Below are positions 1 to 8,244 of a stretch of 32,690 nt of DNA, piece by piece. The DNA is taken from contig JABDLI010000258.1 in NCBI GenBank assembly GCA_013003065.1, positions 1-32,690 on the forward strand, written 5' to 3'. The notes beneath the pieces are model-generated. The model was not told where the DNA came from, did not search any database, and saw nothing but the letters and a program-made list of their open reading frames with translations. The stretch comes from Phycisphaerales bacterium (GTDB lineage: Bacteria; Planctomycetota; Phycisphaerae; Phycisphaerales; SM1A02). How positions within the stretch are numbered: the stretch's first letter is position 1; every line of letters starts with the position of its first letter. The translations under genes and the position numbers were made by a program.

Positions 1-90
1 GTCCGCGTCCGTGCCCGCGTCCGCGTCCGTGCCCGTGCCCGCGTCCGCGTCCGTGCCCGCGTCCGCGCCCGTGTCCGCGTCGACGCCCGC
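1..90. repeat. Degenerate hexanucleotide tract, GTCCGN (tract 1)
   Basis: The window opens inside a run of in-phase hexamers of the form G(T/C)CCG(C/T). Thirteen consecutive units fit the consensus up to base 78, followed by two degenerate ones. The left end lies outside the window. Because the unit is a multiple of three, every frame stays open through it, which explains the low-complexity N-terminus of the ORF called at 11. It ends about 35 bases before the start of the PspC gene. Confidence 0.9.
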
Positions 91-127
91 GCCAAGCTAC
101 CATCCCCACAACGAGAGGCCCGCTCCC

Positions 128-319
128 ATGCCCCTTCACCGATCCCGACACAACCGACTCCTCGGCGGCGTCTGCGGCGGTCTCGCGCACTGGCTCGGGT
201 GGAACCCCACCCTCGTCCGCATCCTCTTCGTCCTGGTGTCGATCCTGTCGGCCGGTTTCCCCGGGACGATCGTGTACATCGTTCTCTGGATCCTGATGCC
301 GCTCTCCGACGATCGGTGA
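128..319 (+). CDS. PspC domain-containing small membrane protein
   Basis: A 63-residue protein that is essentially one PspC domain. It has a basic N-terminus (HRSRHNRLLGG), the family signature GGVCGGLAHWLG, then a hydrophobic segment (VRILFVLVSILSAGFPGTIVYIVLWILMPL) that should form one or two membrane passes. PspC proteins sit in the inner membrane and are linked to envelope-stress sensing. This short form is common in many phyla, and its exact role here is inferred from the family only. I start at the internal ATG at 128 rather than 11: the upstream 39 codons are hexanucleotide repeat, and GAGAGG lies about 10 nt before 128. A TACCAT -10-like box is at 98-103. dinB begins 10 nt downstream, so the two may be co-transcribed. 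Confidence 0.85.
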   Translation: MPLHRSRHNRLLGGVCGGLAHWLGWNPTLVRILFVLVSILSAGFPGTIVYIVLWILMPLSDDR

Positions 320-329
320 TGGAGCGGTC

Positions 330-1544
330 ATGACCCGACCCGCCGGCGATTCCGGTGAACGCTGGATCCTGCACGTGGACATGGACGCGTTCTTCGCGTC
401 CGTCGAGCAGCTCGATGAGCCCGCCCTCCGCGGCAAGCCCGTGCTCGTCGGTCACGACGGACGACGCGGGGTCGTCACCGCCGCGTCGTACGAAGCGCGG
501 GAGTTCGGTTGTCACTCCGCGCAGCCGATGGCGGTGGCGAAACGGCAGTGCCCGCACGCGATCGTCCGCCCCGGTCGCTTCGCTCGGTATCGCGAGCTCT
601 CCGAGGCGATGTTCGAGATCCTTCACGCGGTGACGCCGGTGGTCGAGCCGCTCAGCATCGACGAGGCGTTTCTCGACGTGACCGGGTCGCAGCGGCTGTT
701 CGGCGCGCCGCCGACGATCGCCCGTCGGATCAAGGATCGCATCGCGGGCGAGCTGGGGCTGACCGCGAGCGTGGGGGTGGCCGCGAACAAGTTCCTCGCC
801 AAGCTCGCCTCCGACTGGGAAAAGCCCGACGGGCTCACCGTGATCGAGCCCGCCGCGACGCTCACCCGGCTTGCCCCGCTGCCCATCGGCCGGATGTGGG
901 GCGTCGGTCCCGCGCAGGAGCGGCGGCTGCGCGCGGTCGGGATCGGCTGCTTTGGTGATCTTCAGCGGATGACGCAGGAAGACGCGGAGCGCATCCTCGG
1001 CTCCGGCGGCGCCCACTTCTGGCGGCTTGCGCGGGGGGCGGACAGCCGGCGGGTCGTTCGCGACAGCCGCGCGCGAAGCATCGGACACGAGCAGACGTTC
1101 GGGATCGACGTCGAGTCACGCGATCATCTCCGCGGCGTGCTGCTCCGCCAGACCGAACACGTCGCCGAACGGCTCCGCCGCGCCGGGCTGCGGGCGCGAA
1201 CCGTCTCGATCAAGGTGCGTTTCGGCGACTTCCAGACCATCGCGCGGTCGGTCACGCTGCGTCAGGCGACCGATCGCACCGACGCCCTGTGGCCCGCGAC
1301 GCGGGGTCTCTTCGACGCGTGGGCGAAGACCTCTTTCGTGCCCGTGCGTCTCATCGGCGTCTCGACCAGCAACATGGCCAGCGAACCGCCCGCCCAGCTC
1401 GAGCTCTTTCCCGACGAGGCGGCCATCCGCGGCCGCAAGATCGACGCGACGACGGATGCGATTCACGCGCGGTTCGGGCGTGGCAGCATCGGCCGCGGCG
1501 TGCGGACGAGTCGCGGGCGTGGGTCGGGTCCGTCGGGCTCCTGA
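330..1544 (+). CDS. dinB: DNA polymerase IV (Y-family translesion polymerase)
   Basis: A 404-residue cytoplasmic Y-family polymerase, which copies past damaged template bases. The N-terminal palm shows HVDMDAFFASVEQLD (catalytic D17) and SIDEAFLDVTG (D111 and E112). The motif SVGVAANKFLAKLASDWEKPDG is also typical. These are followed by helix-hairpin-helix (WGVGPAQERRLRAVGIG) and little-finger regions, and the C-terminus RKIDATTDAIHARFGRGSIGRG is characteristic of the family. Length is somewhat longer than the roughly 350 residues of E. coli DinB. GGAG lies 4 nt before the ATG. No C-terminal beta-clamp motif was identified with confidence. The gene ends 7 nt before a long hexanucleotide repeat tract. 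No LexA box was recognised upstream. Confidence 0.96.
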   Translation: MTRPAGDSGERWILHVDMDAFFASVEQLDEPALRGKPVLVGHDGRRGVVTAASYEAREFGCHSAQPMAVAKRQCPHAIVRPGRFARYRELSEAMFEILHAVTPVVEPLSIDEAFLDVTGSQRLFGAPPTIARRIKDRIAGELGLTASVGVAANKFLAKLASDWEKPDGLTVIEPAATLTRLAPLPIGRMWGVGPAQERRLRAVGIGCFGDLQRMTQEDAERILGSGGAHFWRLARGADSRRVVRDSRARSIGHEQTFGIDVESRDHLRGVLLRQTEHVAERLRRAGLRARTVSIKVRFGDFQTIARSVTLRQATDRTDALWPATRGLFDAWAKTSFVPVRLIGVSTSNMASEPPAQLELFPDEAAIRGRKIDATTDAIHARFGRGSIGRGVRTSRGRGSGPSGS

Positions 1545-1551
1545 CGACGGC

Positions 1552-1737
1552 GTCCGGGTCCGTGTTCGCGTCCGGGTCCGTGTTCGCGTCCGTGACCGCG
1601 TCCGTGAGCGGGTCCGCGTCCGTGTCCGTGTCCGTGTCCGCGTCCGTGTCCGTGTCCGCGTCCGTGTCCGGGTCCGCGTCCGTGTCCGTGCCCGCGACCG
1701 CGTCCGTGTCCGTGTCCGTGTCCGTGTCCGTGTCCGC
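1552..1737. repeat. Degenerate hexanucleotide tract, GTCCGN, 31 units (tract 2)
   Basis: Thirty-one in-phase hexamers with consensus GTCCGT/GTCCGC and occasional variants (GTTCGC, GACCGC, GCCCGC, GAGCGG). The tract fills most of the convergent gap between dinB and the minus-strand gene ending at 1807. It keeps all frames open and generates spurious ORFs of Val-Arg, Ser-Val or Arg-Thr dipeptides on both strands. The last third is the most uniform, with five identical GTCCGT units in a row, so this part may be the youngest or most recently expanded. Confidence 0.92.
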
Positions 1738-1806
1738 GAGACGCCGCCCCGGTCCCGGGTTGGTCGGGCCGAGGCGGCATACGTGAGGCTCGAGGTCACC
1801 AGTCGA

Positions 1807-2646
1807 TCATGAGCACGCTCCCCAGGCGCTCAGGACCTCGAGCAGATCCGTGAAGCCGACGCTCTGGTCGCCGTCGAGATCGGCGGGGCAGCATTCGCAC
1901 GGTCCCCAGGCGCTCAGCACGGTCAGGAGGTCGACCATGTCGATGCGGCGGTCGCCGTTCGTGTCGGACGGGCACTCGGGCATGAACCCGTACTGGACGT
2001 GGTCGATTTCGAGACCACCGTCGGTCGTCGTCAGCCGCACCCCCGCGATGCCATCGGGGTGGGAGACGCCGATGAAGCGGTCCTCGGCGGTCGATCCCGT
2101 GTAGGCCGCGTTGCCGAAGTGCACCGATCGCGCGTCCATCGGCGTGCGTTCGAGGTCGAAGACTTCGACGATCAGCTCGGCGCCCTCCAGACCATCGGTC
2201 CAGACGAAGCCGACGTGCGTCGGCAGCACCTCCAGGTACTCCGGATCGAACTCGATCAGCAGCCAGACGCCACCGGTGTCCGTGTACATCGCGTGGTACG
2301 AGTGTCCCTCGGCACCCGAGCCGTCGATGACACCGTCATCTCCGTCGACCGAGTCGGTGAACGTGCCCGGCGCCCGGACGTAGCCGGGGTCGGCGCTCAT
2401 CGTCAGACCGGGGGTCATCACGTACCCCATCTCGAAGTTGTCGAGCCAGAAGTAGCCCCACCCCTCCTCCGCCAGCCACGGGCTGTCGGCGATCTCGAGG
2501 TACGGTGTGTCTGGGGGAACAAGCCAGGCCGGCTCGGCTTCGCAGTCCTGCGCCGACGCGGGCCCGACCATGATGCAGACAGCGACAATACCGGCGACGC
2601 AAGACGCCCGCCGCATTGTCGTCAGCGTGGTTGGGAAGCTGTTCAT
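1807..2646 (-). CDS. Secreted protein with C-terminal GC-type dockerin-like repeats
   Basis: A 279-residue exported protein. MRRASCVAGIVAVCIMVGPASA is a Sec signal peptide with likely cleavage after ASA. The middle (about residues 25-220) is a beta-rich, acidic domain that I do not recognise. The C-terminus carries two EF-hand-like repeats, DTNGDRRIDMVDLLTVLSAWG and DLDGDQSVGFTDLLEVLSAWG, each followed by Cys. This is the dockerin-like tag common on secreted Phycisphaerae proteins, and it suggests calcium-binding anchoring or sorting. I chose the ATG at 2646, not the ORF start at 2760, because AAGGGG lies just upstream and the extra residues are implausible; the ATG of MRRASC is another possibility. 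The gene stands alone, with hexanucleotide tracts of opposite orientation on either side. Confidence 0.8.
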   Translation of the reverse strand: MNSFPTTLTTMRRASCVAGIVAVCIMVGPASAQDCEAEPAWLVPPDTPYLEIADSPWLAEEGWGYFWLDNFEMGYVMTPGLTMSADPGYVRAPGTFTDSVDGDDGVIDGSGAEGHSYHAMYTDTGGVWLLIEFDPEYLEVLPTHVGFVWTDGLEGAELIVEVFDLERTPMDARSVHFGNAAYTGSTAEDRFIGVSHPDGIAGVRLTTTDGGLEIDHVQYGFMPECPSDTNGDRRIDMVDLLTVLSAWGPCECCPADLDGDQSVGFTDLLEVLSAWGACS

Positions 2647-2760
2647 CGCACAAACCCCTTTACTTGGTTTGCTGCCCGGGGGTGTCCGATGGTGAGAACC
2701 ACACCTTATCCAGCACGTGCGTCGGTTCCCATCCGCAGACGACACCGATTGTGACGCCAC

Positions 2761-2880
2761 ACGGACACGGACGCGGACACGGACACGGACACGGACGCGG
2801 ACACGGACACGGACCCGGACACGGACCCGGACGCGGACGCGGACACGGACCCGGACACGGACGCGGCCCCGGCCCCGGAC
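2761..2880. repeat. Degenerate hexanucleotide tract, NCGGAC, 20 units (tract 3)
   Basis: Twenty in-phase NCGGAC units (N = A, G or C; two end in GCC), which is the reverse complement of tracts 1 and 2. It lies in the roughly 435-bp divergent gap between the dockerin-tagged gene (minus) and the PSCyt1 gene (plus). The flanking bases to about 2915 are C-rich and look like decayed repeat. With tract 2 it forms an interrupted inverted repeat around the 1807-2646 gene. Confidence 0.92.
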
Positions 2881-3035
2881 CCCGGACCCCGACCCCGACC
2901 CCCAAACCCCGACTCACCGTCCAACTCAGGATACGACGATCAGACGCCGCATGCGTGGGGTACACCGATCCCTCGGAGCCGCCCCCGGCGTCCACACTTC
3001 GCCAAAAACGGAGACATCGATCCCCGCCCACGCTC

Positions 3036-3081
3036 TACGATGGTGCGTGCGGCACGAGTCCGCGGTGAAGGAGGTCGGTGC
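3036..3081 (+). promoter_or_regulatory. Putative -10 box and strong Shine-Dalgarno for the PSCyt1 gene
   Basis: A TACGAT -10-like hexamer at 3036-3041 overlaps the ATG that the ORF track uses at 3040. A full AAGGAGGT Shine-Dalgarno at 3068-3075 is followed six bases later by GTG at 3082. Together these argue that translation starts at 3082. No convincing -35 box was seen. Confidence 0.5.
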
Positions 3082-6000
3082 GTGGGGCTCAACGTCGGAA
3101 ATCGCGTCGCCGGAACGTGGGGCCGATCGGAGCGGTTCTGCGTGATCGGCCTCGCCCTCGTCGCCTCCGGGCTCCCGAGTGCGGAAGCGGCGGCGGCAAC
3201 ACCGGCCGGGGCCGAGGTCCGGTACGGCGAGCACATCCGGCCGATCCTCTCCGATCGCTGTTTCAAGTGTCACGGCCCGGACGCCGCGACCCGCCAGGCG
3301 GAGCTGCGGCTCGACGCGTTCGATGTCGTCACCGCGGACCGGGGCGGCTACGCCGTCGTCGTGCCCGGGGATGCGGAGTCCAGTGAGCTCTGGCGACGCA
3401 TCAACGCGACCCACGCCGATGACATCATGCCGCCGCCGCATTCGGCCAAGAAGCCACTCTCGGATGACGAGAAGAGGCTCGTGCGTCGATGGATCGAAGC
3501 GGGCGCCGAGTACGAGCCGCACTGGGCGTACGTGACGCCGCAACGACCGCCGCTTCCCGACGTACGCAACGCCGACCGGGTCCGCACCCCCATCGACCGG
3601 TTCATCCTCGCCCGCCTCGACGCCCACGGGATCGATCCCGCGCCCGACGCTTCCGCCGAGACGGTCATCCGCCGTCTCTTCCTCGACGTGACGGGTCTGC
3701 CGCCGACGCCGGATGAGATCGACCGATTCCTCGAGGACGATGACGCGGACGCGTACGAGCGTTGGGTCGATCGTCTCCTGACGGAAGAGCCGTATCGTTC
3801 GCGGTTCGCCGAACACTGGGCGACGTCGTGGCTCGACGCCGCCCGCTACGGCGACACGTCGGGCATCCACATGGACAACGGCCGCCAGATCTGGCTGTGG
3901 CGGGACTGGGTCCTGGCGGCCTTCAGAGACAACCTTCCGTACGACCGCTTCGTGGTCGAGCAGATCGCCGGCGACCTCCTGCCGGACGCCACGGTCGAAC
4001 AGAAGATCGCCAGCGGTTTCAACCGAAACCACGTGACGACCGACGAGGTTGGCGCGATCAGCGCCGAGTACCTCGTCGAGTACGCCGTCGATCGCGTCAG
4101 CACGACGTCGTCGGTGTTCCTCGGTCTGACGGCGGGCTGTGCGCGGTGTCACGATCACAAGTTCGACCCCATCTCGCAGGAGGAGTTCTACGAGCTCACC
4201 GCGTTCTTCAACTCGGTGGATGAGCCGGGTCTCTACTCGCAGACCGCCGACGCCAACCGCGCGTACGAGCCGTTCCTGGAAGTGCCGACGCCGGAGCAGC
4301 AGGAGACGCTGCACACGCTCGACACGCGGATCGAGTCGCTCGAAGCCGAGATGGCAACCGTGCCCCCCGAAGAAGTCGAAGAACGTGACGCCTACCTGCG
4401 GGCGCTGAGGACGCAGTCCGGCGTGCGTTGGACGCTGCCGGAGGTCGTCGAAGCGACGTCGAGCGACGAGCGGGTCACGCTCGAGCCGCAGGACGACGGC
4501 TCGCTCCTCGCGACGGGACCGATGCCGGACCAGGAGAACTACGTCGTTCGTCTGCGCACGCCCGAGAGCGCGTTGCGTCTCGTGCTCATCGAAGCGTTGC
4601 CGACCCCCGGCGCCGGCCCCGGCGCGGGCCGTGCGAGCCACGGGAACGCCGTGATCTCGCGGCTCGCGGTCGAGACCCGCGCCGCCGGCAGCGACGCCCC
4701 GTGGCAACCCATCACGATGCGCTGGGCGTGGTCGGACCACAACCAGTTGGACCGCGACTTCGAGGCGACGAACCTCATTCGTCGCGACGACACGCTCGGC
4801 TGGGCCGCCGACGGCAATCAGTTCGCCGGACAGCGGCTGCTGTGCCTGCTCGCCGAGGAGCCGTTCGGCTTCGAGGCCGGCACCGAGCTGCGTCTCACCT
4901 TCGAGTTCCGCTCGCCGTTCTTCAAGCACTCGCTCGGGCGGGTGCGGCTGCGGCTGGGGACGATCTCCGAGGACGGGCTGGCGATGCTGCCCGCGACGCT
5001 GGGGCGGTGGCGGGTCGCCGGTCACTTCCCGGTGGCGAACCGCGGCGCGGCGTTCGCCACGGAGCACGGCCCGGAGCTGCTCACCTCGATCGCCGCCCCC
5101 GTCGCGTTCGGGGCGGACGGGAAGGCGTTTCGGTTCGACGCCACGCTCGTCGACGAACGCGTCGTGCGGCTGCCGGGCGGCGTGGGATCGAACTACGTCG
5201 CGCGCACGATCTTCACGCCGACCGCCCGGTTGATGAAGGTCTCGCTCGGAAGCGACGACGGCTACCGGCTCTTCGTCAACGGCGTCGAGATCGCCAAGGA
5301 GGAGGTCGATCGCGGCGCAGCGCCCGATCAGAGCGTCGCGACCGTCCCGCTCAGGGCGGGCATGAACAGCCTCGTCATGAAGATCGTGAACACCGGTGGT
5401 CCGTCGGGCTACTACTTCCGCGTCGTCCGTGACGAACGGGCGCCGCTCACACCGGGGCTCGTGTCCGGCCTCGTGCCGCCCGAGATCCTCGGGACCGGGC
5501 AGGCGAAGGAGCTTGCCGCGGTCTACCGCCGCCTCGTCTCACCGGCCTACCGAAAGGCGGAGACGGCGCTTGCCGAGGCCCAGGCGGCGCGGGCCGACCT
5601 CCAGAAACTCGTGCCCCGCACGATGGTCATGAAGGATCTCCAAACGCCGCGGGACACGTACGTGCTCATCCGGGGTCAGTACGACCACCCCGACACCACC
5701 CGCCCGGTGACCGCGAACGTCCCGGCCGTGCTCGGCCGACTGGCCGATGACGTGCCGAAGAACCGGCTTGGTCTCGCGCAGTGGATGATGACGCCCGACA
5801 ACCCGCTCGTCGCGCGGGTGGCCGCGAACCGAATGTGGCAGCTGGTCTTCGGCACGGGCCTCGTCCGCACCTCCGACGACTTCGGTTTTCAGGGGGAGTG
5901 GCCGTCGCACCCCGAGCTGCTGGACTGGTTGGCCGTCGAGCTTCGTGAGCGGGACTGGGATACGCAGCACCTGCTGCGGATGATCCTCACGAGCAGCGTG

Positions 6001-6708
6001 TACCGCCAGCAGTCTCGCGTGCGTGGGGACGTTGCCGAGGCCGACCCCGACAACCGTTTGCTCGCCTGGTTCCCGCGGCAGCGGCTGTCGGCGGAGCAGA
6101 TTCGCGATCAGGCGCTCTACGCTTCCGGTCTCCTGCGCGAACGGCTCGGCGGCCCGTCCGTCAAGCCGTACCAGCCGGCCGGGCTGTGGCGTGAGGTCGC
6201 CATGCCGAACTCGAACACACGCACGTTCCAGCGTGGGGACGAGGACGAGCTGTGGCGACGCAGCCTGTACACGTACTGGAAACGCGCCAGCCCGCCGCCG
6301 TCGCTGCAGACGTTCGACGCGCCCACCCGCGAAGCGTGCGTCGTGCGGCGACCGATCACGAACACCCCGCTCCAGGCCCTCGTGCTCTGGAACGACGAGC
6401 AGTTCGTGGAAGCGGCGCGCATGCTGGCGACGCGAACGCTGGACGACGCCCCCGACGACGACACCCGGCTCGTGCGGATGTTCCGCCGCTGCACGGGACG
6501 AACGCCCGAGCCGGCGGAATTGACGCTGCTCCGCGCCGGCCTCGCCGAGTTTCGAACGCGGTACTCCGCCGCCCCCGATGACGCCGAGGGCCTTCTCGCG
6601 GTCGGCGTGGCCCCGCGTCCCGAGGACGTCCCCCCGCCGGAGCTGGCCGCCTGGACCGTCCTCGCCAGCTCGATCTTGAGCCTTCACGAGAGCATCACGC
6701 GAGATTAG
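3082..6708 (+). CDS. PSCyt1 / DUF1549 / DUF1553 planctomycete cytochrome-type protein
   Basis: A 1208-residue exported protein. Residues 1-39 form a signal peptide (CVIGLALVASGLPSAEA). A c-type heme site CFKCH at residues 60-64 lies in the PSCyt1 domain. DUF1549 (PSCyt2) spans about 160-360 and contains DVTGLPPTPDEIDRFL and a second CxxCH (CARCH, from residue 353). About 700-800 looks like a PA14-type carbohydrate-binding fold (SLGSDDGYRLFVNGVEIAKEE). DUF1553 (PSD1) spans about 860-1190, with NPLVARVAANRMWQLVFGTGLVRTSDDFG. The start is GTG at 3082 because AAGGAGGT lies six bases upstream. The family is greatly expanded in planctomycetes and almost always precedes a DUF1501 gene, as here (5-nt gap). 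Its biochemical role is unproven; polysaccharide breakdown is often proposed. Confidence 0.93.
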   Translation: MGLNVGNRVAGTWGRSERFCVIGLALVASGLPSAEAAAATPAGAEVRYGEHIRPILSDRCFKCHGPDAATRQAELRLDAFDVVTADRGGYAVVVPGDAESSELWRRINATHADDIMPPPHSAKKPLSDDEKRLVRRWIEAGAEYEPHWAYVTPQRPPLPDVRNADRVRTPIDRFILARLDAHGIDPAPDASAETVIRRLFLDVTGLPPTPDEIDRFLEDDDADAYERWVDRLLTEEPYRSRFAEHWATSWLDAARYGDTSGIHMDNGRQIWLWRDWVLAAFRDNLPYDRFVVEQIAGDLLPDATVEQKIASGFNRNHVTTDEVGAISAEYLVEYAVDRVSTTSSVFLGLTAGCARCHDHKFDPISQEEFYELTAFFNSVDEPGLYSQTADANRAYEPFLEVPTPEQQETLHTLDTRIESLEAEMATVPPEEVEERDAYLRALRTQSGVRWTLPEVVEATSSDERVTLEPQDDGSLLATGPMPDQENYVVRLRTPESALRLVLIEALPTPGAGPGAGRASHGNAVISRLAVETRAAGSDAPWQPITMRWAWSDHNQLDRDFEATNLIRRDDTLGWAADGNQFAGQRLLCLLAEEPFGFEAGTELRLTFEFRSPFFKHSLGRVRLRLGTISEDGLAMLPATLGRWRVAGHFPVANRGAAFATEHGPELLTSIAAPVAFGADGKAFRFDATLVDERVVRLPGGVGSNYVARTIFTPTARLMKVSLGSDDGYRLFVNGVEIAKEEVDRGAAPDQSVATVPLRAGMNSLVMKIVNTGGPSGYYFRVVRDERAPLTPGLVSGLVPPEILGTGQAKELAAVYRRLVSPAYRKAETALAEAQAARADLQKLVPRTMVMKDLQTPRDTYVLIRGQYDHPDTTRPVTANVPAVLGRLADDVPKNRLGLAQWMMTPDNPLVARVAANRMWQLVFGTGLVRTSDDFGFQGEWPSHPELLDWLAVELRERDWDTQHLLRMILTSSVYRQQSRVRGDVAEADPDNRLLAWFPRQRLSAEQIRDQALYASGLLRERLGGPSVKPYQPAGLWREVAMPNSNTRTFQRGDEDELWRRSLYTYWKRASPPPSLQTFDAPTREACVVRRPITNTPLQALVLWNDEQFVEAARMLATRTLDDAPDDDTRLVRMFRRCTGRTPEPAELTLLRAGLAEFRTRYSAAPDDAEGLLAVGVAPRPEDVPPPELAAWTVLASSILSLHESITRD

Positions 6709-6713
6709 CCGTC

Positions 6714-8168
6714 ATGGACCCGCTCGAACAACGCTATCTGGACATGACCCGCCGCCGCTTCTTCGGCCGGTGCGCGACCGGCGCGTTCGGCGCCGTGGGG
6801 TCGATGGCGTTGTCCGGTCTGATCAACACCCCCCGCGCCGTCGCGGCGTCGCCGTCCCGCTCCGGCCCGCACTTCGCGCCCAAGGCGAAGCGGGTGATCT
6901 ACATGCACATGGAGGGAGCGCCGAGCCAGCTCGACCTCTTCGACCACAAGCCGCAGCTCCGTCCGCGATTCGACCAGGATCTGCCCGACTCCATCCGCCA
7001 GGGACAGCGGCTCACCGGCATGACCAGCGGTCAGGATCGATTCCCGGTCGCCCCCTCGCTGTTTCGATTCGACCGGTACGAGAACAACGAGGACGGCATC
7101 TGGATCAGTGAATTGATGCCGCACACCGGCGCGATCGCGAAGGAGCTGTGCTTCGTTCACTCGATGCACACCGACGCGATCAACCACGAGCCCGGCATCA
7201 CGTTCTTCCAGACCGGCTCCCAGCAGCCCGGGCGACCGTCGTTCGGAGCGTGGGCCAGCTACGGGCTGGGCAACGAGAACGCGAACCTCCCCTCGTTCGT
7301 CGTGTTGATCTCGCAGGGCTTCGGCAACATGCAGGCGCTCTCGGCCCGGTTCTGGGGCAGCGGCTTTCTTCCGAGCGAGCACCAGGGGTGCCGGATGCGG
7401 AGCGCCGGCGACCCCGTGCTGTACCTGAACGACCCGCCGGGGATCGATCGGCCCGACCGGCGCCGCATGCTCGACCTCATGGCCGCGCTCAACGAACGCG
7501 AGATGACACGAACGATGGACCCCGAGGTCCAAGCCCGCGTCAGCCAGTACGAGATGGCCTACCGCATGCAGATGTCGGTGCCGGAGCTCGTCGACATCTC
7601 CGGCGAGGACGACGAGACGCTCGCCATGTACGGCCCCGAGGTGCGCAAGCCCGGGACGTTTGCCTCCAATTGCCTGCTCGCGCGGCGTCTGGCGGAACGG
7701 GACGTGCGGTTCATCCAGCTCTACATGCGAGGCTGGGACGCGCACAACAACCTGCCGAACGAGATCCGCCTCCAGAGCGCGGCGGTCGACCAGCCGCAGG
7801 CAGCGCTCGTCAAGGACCTGAAGCGACGCGGCCTGCTCGACGACACGCTCGTCATCTGGGCGGGCGAATTCGGCCGAACCGTGTACAGCCAGGGCACGCT
7901 CTCGGAGACCAACTACGGCCGCGATCACCACCCCCGCTGCTTCACGATCTGGATGGCGGGCGGCGGCGTCAAGCCCGGCGTCTCCATCGGCAAGACCGAC
8001 GACTACTCGTACAACATCGTCGAGAACCCGGTGGACGTTCACGATCTGCACGCGACGATGCTCCACCTCCTCGGTCTCGACCACGAGCGGCTGACGTTCC
8101 GTCAGGCCGGCAGAGACTTCCGCCTCACCGACGTCTTCGGCAAGGTCCGCCCCGAGATGCTGCTGTAG
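6714..8168 (+). CDS. DUF1501 protein with Tat signal
   Basis: A 484-residue protein of the DUF1501 family, related to the alkaline phosphatase/sulfatase fold. The N-terminus MTRRRFFGRCATGAFGAVGSMALSG contains a twin-arginine motif (RRRFF), so it is probably exported folded by Tat. Family features seen are YMHMEGAPSQLDLFDHKPQL near residue 65, FVHSMHTDAINHEPG near 147, and VIWAGEFGRTVYSQG with NYGRDHHPRCFTIWMAGGGVKPG in the last third. These are the usual metal-site-like positions. The start is 5 nt after the PSCyt1 gene, so the two form an operon. The pairing is nearly universal in planctomycetes, but no activity is established. Full length, nothing broken. Confidence 0.94.
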   Translation: MDPLEQRYLDMTRRRFFGRCATGAFGAVGSMALSGLINTPRAVAASPSRSGPHFAPKAKRVIYMHMEGAPSQLDLFDHKPQLRPRFDQDLPDSIRQGQRLTGMTSGQDRFPVAPSLFRFDRYENNEDGIWISELMPHTGAIAKELCFVHSMHTDAINHEPGITFFQTGSQQPGRPSFGAWASYGLGNENANLPSFVVLISQGFGNMQALSARFWGSGFLPSEHQGCRMRSAGDPVLYLNDPPGIDRPDRRRMLDLMAALNEREMTRTMDPEVQARVSQYEMAYRMQMSVPELVDISGEDDETLAMYGPEVRKPGTFASNCLLARRLAERDVRFIQLYMRGWDAHNNLPNEIRLQSAAVDQPQAALVKDLKRRGLLDDTLVIWAGEFGRTVYSQGTLSETNYGRDHHPRCFTIWMAGGGVKPGVSIGKTDDYSYNIVENPVDVHDLHATMLHLLGLDHERLTFRQAGRDFRLTDVFGKVRPEMLL

Positions 8169-8173
8169 GTGAC

Positions 8174-8214
8174 GGACGACGACCCTCCGGCGACGGACGC
8201 ACGGATCGTCGTCC
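8174..8214. terminator. Hairpin between convergent genes
   Basis: GGACGACGA at 8174-8182 pairs with TCGTCGTCC at 8206-8214 (9-bp stem, 23-nt loop). It lies between the DUF1501 stop and the stop of the convergent dockerin-tagged gene. There is no U-tract apart from a pyrimidine-rich CCCTCTCTC run after it. A bidirectional terminator is an inference from position. Confidence 0.4.
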
Positions 8215-8244
8215 CTCTCTCCGTCTTCATCCGCGCCGTTGTCG

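Noticed and set aside
1027-1812. ORF with long Val-Arg repeats, and the minus-strand Arg-Thr repeat ORF at 1116-1799
   Set aside because: Translation of the hexanucleotide tract in frames that also cross dinB; repeats of six bases keep every frame open.
1552-2880. CRISPR-like array
   Set aside because: The units are contiguous six-base repeats without spacers, and no cas genes are present.
2926-5067. 713-residue minus-strand ORF
   Set aside because: It is antisense to the PSCyt1 gene, rich in Arg, Val and Gly with no recognisable domain, and results from third-position GC bias.
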